NCBI GenBank assembly: GCA_028698695.1
Contig: JAQVWB010000086.1
Span: 1-8,175 of the forward strand
Length of the DNA: 8,175 nucleotides
Source of the DNA: Syntrophomonadaceae bacterium
GTDB taxonomy: Bacteria > Bacillota > Syntrophomonadia > Syntrophomonadales > Syntrophomonadaceae
Reading direction: 5' to 3'
Shown here piece by piece: positions 5,484 through 8,175 of the stretch. The first letter of the stretch is position 1. Every line of letters begins with the position of its first letter. The position numbers were made by a program, and so were the translations under genes. The notes below the pieces were generated by a model. That model ran no database searches, was not told where the DNA came from, and saw only the letters and a list, made by a program, of their open reading frames with translations.

Positions 5484-7736
5484 ATGCTGCACAAAATAAA
5501 TAGTTTTAGTCAGGGAAAAGGCAGCTTCTCAATAAATAAAATCTTGCCAGTATTTATATTGCTGGGGGTTATAATGCTGATAACTCCTGTTGCCAAAGCG
5601 ACTGATAATCCTTCAAATAACGGCAAGGTATATATGATTGTGGTAGACAAAATGTCCATATTTGATATTAGTGCAGACCATACCCCGACAATGTTTCAAT
5701 TGAGCAGAGAGGGAGCAGTAGGGTTAATAAGTAATCGAACTCTGCGTGGCCGTAATACTATGGATACTAGCCTGTCAATGGGATCCGGAAATATTGGACG
5801 CGTATTCAATAATGGCATAATGGGATTTAATCAGGAGGAAACCGTACCTGACCGGGGGCAGACGGCCGGATCGTTATATCATAACTTAACCGGCATAAAT
5901 CCTGGAAATTCAGCAGTTTTATTAGTGAATTTACCGGAAATATCTGCTGGTATTATGAAGGAACATGTTACAACTTTGCCTGGTGCCATGGGCGAAGTGT
6001 TGGGGAATAATGGGTTTGCAGTTTGTGTTCTGGGCAATGGCGATACTGATTCAGAGTATTCACGGGCTTCAGTAGTAATAGGCATGGACGCAGAGGGTAA
6101 GGTGCCTCTGGGTGATGTTGGCCTAAAAACTATTATTAATACCGATGCCAGTTATTTGAGCCGGGAAACCAATTATGATTATCTAATTGAGCAAGTGGAT
6201 TTAAATCGTCAGGCAGCCGATGTTATGATTGTGGAACTTTCTGATCTGGCTAGATTGGAAGTGGCTGATACTGCTTTTGACCATATTCTGAATAAGGAGA
6301 AAATTACCCGTCTGGCTCATATCGACCAGTTTATTAATGATATCCGCGAAAGCATGAATCCGCAATCAGACTTGATGGTGATTGTATCTCCCTCACCGGC
6401 CAAATTGGATATTGCTGAAAAAAACACCTTTACTCCCTTGCTCTTATATGGCAAAGGGGTTGGTAACGGGTATCTGACCTCAGGGTCTACCAGGCGTGAT
6501 TATGTTGTGGCTAATACTGATATTGCTCCCAGTATATTATCTTTTTTTGGGCTCAGGGATGATACTGGTACTATGATTGGCCGTCAAATAGTCTCAGAGC
6601 AGGAGATTAACAGTGAAAATCTGCAGCGGGCACAGGAGTTGTCAGGGCGCACCAGTACAGTTAATAGATTGCGAGTACCATTGGTAAAAGGTTATGTAGT
6701 TTTTCAGATTATTATAATTCTATTAGCATTAGCAGCTATATTTTGGCTGGCGGAATGGAGAAGAATATTGGAACCGGCTATGGTTAGTCTGGTAACCGTT
6801 CCATTAGTTTATCTTTGTCTGGGTTATTCTAGGTTGCCCGGTGATTGGCAGTATATAATCCTGGCCATATTTATGGCCATTGCACTGACCTGGTTAATAA
6901 TGCGTATTGCTCACGGGAACGCCGTTAGAGCTTTTTTCATTATGGCAGTCGTCACCGTATTGGCCGTCAATCTTGATTTGCTTACCGGTTCCAATCTCAT
7001 TCAAAGCTCGGTTTTGGGTTATGATCCCATGGCTGGAGCCAGATATTATGGGGTAGGCAATGAATTTATGGGTATATTGCTGGGAAGTTCCATTGCTGCT
7101 GCTGCTATTGCTTACCAAAGGTATCCCAACCGGTTATTATTGTTAGTTATTGCTCTGTTCTTTATATTGCAGTGTTATTTGATTGCTTCCCCTTCTTGGG
7201 GAGCTAATTCAGACGGTATGTTGACTGCTCCTATTGCATTTCTGGTTACCCTGTTCCTGTTGGGAGATTTTAAATTAAGGTGGAAATCAGTAGGTGCTAT
7301 TATTGGTATTACCTTGCTGGCAACCATGGCTTTTACTTATTACGATATGATTCGTGCACCCGAACTTCAAACTCATCTGGGCAGAGCCGCCAATCAAATT
7401 GCTGCTGGTGGATTAAACGAAGGGTTAACCATTATAGCCCGTAAACTGGCCATGAATTTAAAACTAATTCGTTATACTATCTGGAGTTGGGTATTTATTG
7501 TGATACTACTGGTTATGTCATTGCTGGTTTATCGTCCGGTAGGTGCCATGATGAGGCTGCGCCAGGAAAAACCCTATATTGTCAAAGGATTTGGCGGAAT
7601 TATCGCCGGGGCTCTGGTTGGGCTGGTTATAAATGATTCCGGAATCGTAGCCGCTTCAACTACCAGTATTTATCTGGTAGTAATTATGATCCTGCTTATG
7701 CTGAAACAGCAACGCAAGTCTTTAATTGAAGACTAA
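5484..7736 (+). CDS. Polytopic membrane protein with outer alkaline-phosphatase-like domain
   Basis: A 750-residue protein in two halves; exact family and function unknown to me. Residues 19-37 form a signal-like hydrophobic segment ending in AKA (cleavage possible near 39-40). Residues about 45-395 form an extracytoplasmic domain resembling the alkaline phosphatase/sulfatase superfamily: VYMIVVDKMSIFDIS (Asp55 where the first metal Asp is expected), NTMDTSLSMGSG (91-102, candidate nucleophile region), and TPLLLYGKG...LTSGSTRR...NTDIAPSILSFFG (317-356), the usual C-terminal signature. The Asp-His pair and following His of active enzymes are not visible: SPSP and FTP stand in their place. From about 402 to 740 there are 10-11 membrane spans, with a striking loop DPMAGARYYGVGNEFMG (514-530). 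ATG with GGGAGG 7 nt upstream. Possibly a cell-envelope enzyme or transporter, or a pseudoenzyme sensor; this is inference. Confidence 0.88.
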   Translation: MLHKINSFSQGKGSFSINKILPVFILLGVIMLITPVAKATDNPSNNGKVYMIVVDKMSIFDISADHTPTMFQLSREGAVGLISNRTLRGRNTMDTSLSMGSGNIGRVFNNGIMGFNQEETVPDRGQTAGSLYHNLTGINPGNSAVLLVNLPEISAGIMKEHVTTLPGAMGEVLGNNGFAVCVLGNGDTDSEYSRASVVIGMDAEGKVPLGDVGLKTIINTDASYLSRETNYDYLIEQVDLNRQAADVMIVELSDLARLEVADTAFDHILNKEKITRLAHIDQFINDIRESMNPQSDLMVIVSPSPAKLDIAEKNTFTPLLLYGKGVGNGYLTSGSTRRDYVVANTDIAPSILSFFGLRDDTGTMIGRQIVSEQEINSENLQRAQELSGRTSTVNRLRVPLVKGYVVFQIIIILLALAAIFWLAEWRRILEPAMVSLVTVPLVYLCLGYSRLPGDWQYIILAIFMAIALTWLIMRIAHGNAVRAFFIMAVVTVLAVNLDLLTGSNLIQSSVLGYDPMAGARYYGVGNEFMGILLGSSIAAAAIAYQRYPNRLLLLVIALFFILQCYLIASPSWGANSDGMLTAPIAFLVTLFLLGDFKLRWKSVGAIIGITLLATMAFTYYDMIRAPELQTHLGRAANQIAAGGLNEGLTIIARKLAMNLKLIRYTIWSWVFIVILLVMSLLVYRPVGAMMRLRQEKPYIVKGFGGIIAGALVGLVINDSGIVAASTTSIYLVVIMILLMLKQQRKSLIED

Positions 7737-7920
7737 GGGGGCGAACAATATTTATCGGTCCCGCAAAAGAAAAGATTATGATGATAAGTATAAAAACCTG
7801 GATCGACAACGCTGGATTAACAACTGGCTGGGTATAGTTGCTATAATAATCATCCTGGTGCTGGCCTTTAATCCTGGAGGATGCAGCGATAAAATAGTGC
7901 AGTTGTTAACCCACAGCTGA
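7726..7920 (+). CDS. Small single-span membrane protein
   Basis: A 64-residue frame if it starts at TTG 7726, overlapping the large membrane gene by 11 nt. Residues about 11-30 are strongly basic and polar (YRSRKRKDYDDKYKNLDRQR), followed by one hydrophobic span, WLGIVAIIIILVLAF (about 34-48), then a short tail. The basic side before the span predicts the N-terminus inside the cell. No family is recognised. TTG 7726 has no clear Shine-Dalgarno site, while a good one (7735-7741) points at ATT 7750, which would give 56 residues. Placement suggests translational coupling to the upstream gene and perhaps a partner role. The C-terminal residues run into the decayed region after 7920, so the natural end may have been altered. 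Confidence 0.5.
   Translation: MKTKGANNIYRSRKRKDYDDKYKNLDRQRWINNWLGIVAIIIILVLAFNPGGCSDKIVQLLTHS
7737..7741 (+). promoter_or_regulatory. Ribosome binding site inside the small-protein frame
   Basis: GGGGG directly after the TAA of the large gene (AAGGGGG, 7735-7741), 8 nt before an in-frame ATT at 7750. No ATG, GTG or TTG lies at a suitable distance, so the start it serves is uncertain. Confidence 0.4.
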
Positions 7921-8175
7921 CAGCAGAGTATCTATATGAAAATGTGAGTACTTTTGTAAAAGCAGAGTTCGGCTTTAATAGCGCTTTAATTACCGGTTCA
8001 ATTAACGGAAGAACGACAATACCGAAATTGCCCAATGAAATGAACACCATATGGATGCTTGTCATATCTTTAATCGTGAAACTAACGACGGCAAGAAGAT
8101 GGACCGTGTATCTGCGTTGCTCCACCAGACGATTTCTTCTATTATCAGTGTCAAGGAAGAAAGCGATTTGGATAG
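7921..8175 (+). pseudogene. Decayed SNF2-type helicase C-terminal remnant (tentative), runs off window
   Basis: Two protein-like stretches lie in different frames. The first, codons from 7920 to about 8035, reads TAEYLYENVSTFVKAEFG then FNSALITGSINGRTTIP and has no proper start codon. The second, codons from about 8042 to 8175, reads MDACHIFNRETNDGKKMDR then VSALLHQTISSII ending SVKEESDLD. A TGA at 8036 closes the second frame upstream, so one unbroken protein cannot cover both. The first stretch recalls the start of the second RecA-like domain of SNF2-family helicases ('YLYEN...ALITGS'), the second recalls their far C-terminus. The conserved motifs expected between them are absent, so an internal deletion with frameshift is likely. 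The family call is from memory of sequence style and is tentative; that the region is broken coding sequence is more secure. The first frame has no stop up to the window edge, but its translation after 8045 looks unlike protein. Confidence 0.42.

Noticed and set aside
8030..8050. Programmed frameshift joining the two helicase-like pieces
   Set aside because: There is no slippery heptamer at the junction, and the expected motifs between the pieces are missing, so deletion with decay explains it better.
7868..8125. 85-residue open frame on the minus strand
   Set aside because: It runs antisense to the more protein-like plus-strand pieces, has no ribosome site I can see and no recognisable motif; a shadow frame.

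Overview
The window (about 8.2 kb, moderately AT-rich) looks like chromosomal DNA from an anaerobic, low-GC Gram-positive bacterium of the Clostridia (Peptococcaceae or Syntrophomonadaceae-like). This rests on a two-protein SufC + SufB/D iron-sulfur assembly pair, a pyruvoyl-type arginine decarboxylase next to Bacillus-like speE and speB, strong Shine-Dalgarno sites, and frequent TTG starts. The organism is inferred from gene content and style, not from a marker gene.

Layout. (1) Positions 2-2357, plus strand: a sufC-like ATPase cut by the left edge, a SufB/SufD-family scaffold overlapping its end, and a LysR-type regulator. They look like one operon, closed by an intrinsic terminator built over the regulator's stop codon. 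(2) Positions 2405-4642, plus strand: a sigma-A-like promoter followed by a tight three-gene polyamine operon: pyruvoyl-dependent arginine decarboxylase, speE, speB. Together they take arginine through agmatine to putrescine and spermidine. The supplier of decarboxylated S-adenosylmethionine (speD/speH) is not in the window. (3) Positions 4643-4866: a non-coding convergent gap holding two copies of a 53-nt imperfect repeat, each able to fold into a hairpin, and an 11-nt tandem repeat. (4) Positions 4867-5304, minus strand: a small protein I do not recognise. (5) Positions 5305-5483: a divergent promoter region. (6) Positions 5484-7736, plus strand: a 750-residue exported and multi-spanning membrane protein. 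Its outer domain resembles the alkaline phosphatase superfamily but lacks recognisable distal metal ligands. (7) Positions 7726-7920: a small single-span membrane protein, probably translationally coupled to the large one. (8) From 7921 to the right edge: a decayed coding region, readable in two different frames, that resembles the C-terminal half of an SNF2-type helicase with an internal deletion.

Regions 1 and 2 are ordinary housekeeping metabolism in a slightly unusual format. The least explained parts are the repeat-bearing gap, the unrecognised minus-strand gene, the membrane protein with its eroded phosphatase-like domain, and the helicase remnant. I see no CRISPR array, tRNA, rRNA, intact insertion sequence, or clear new multi-gene system.
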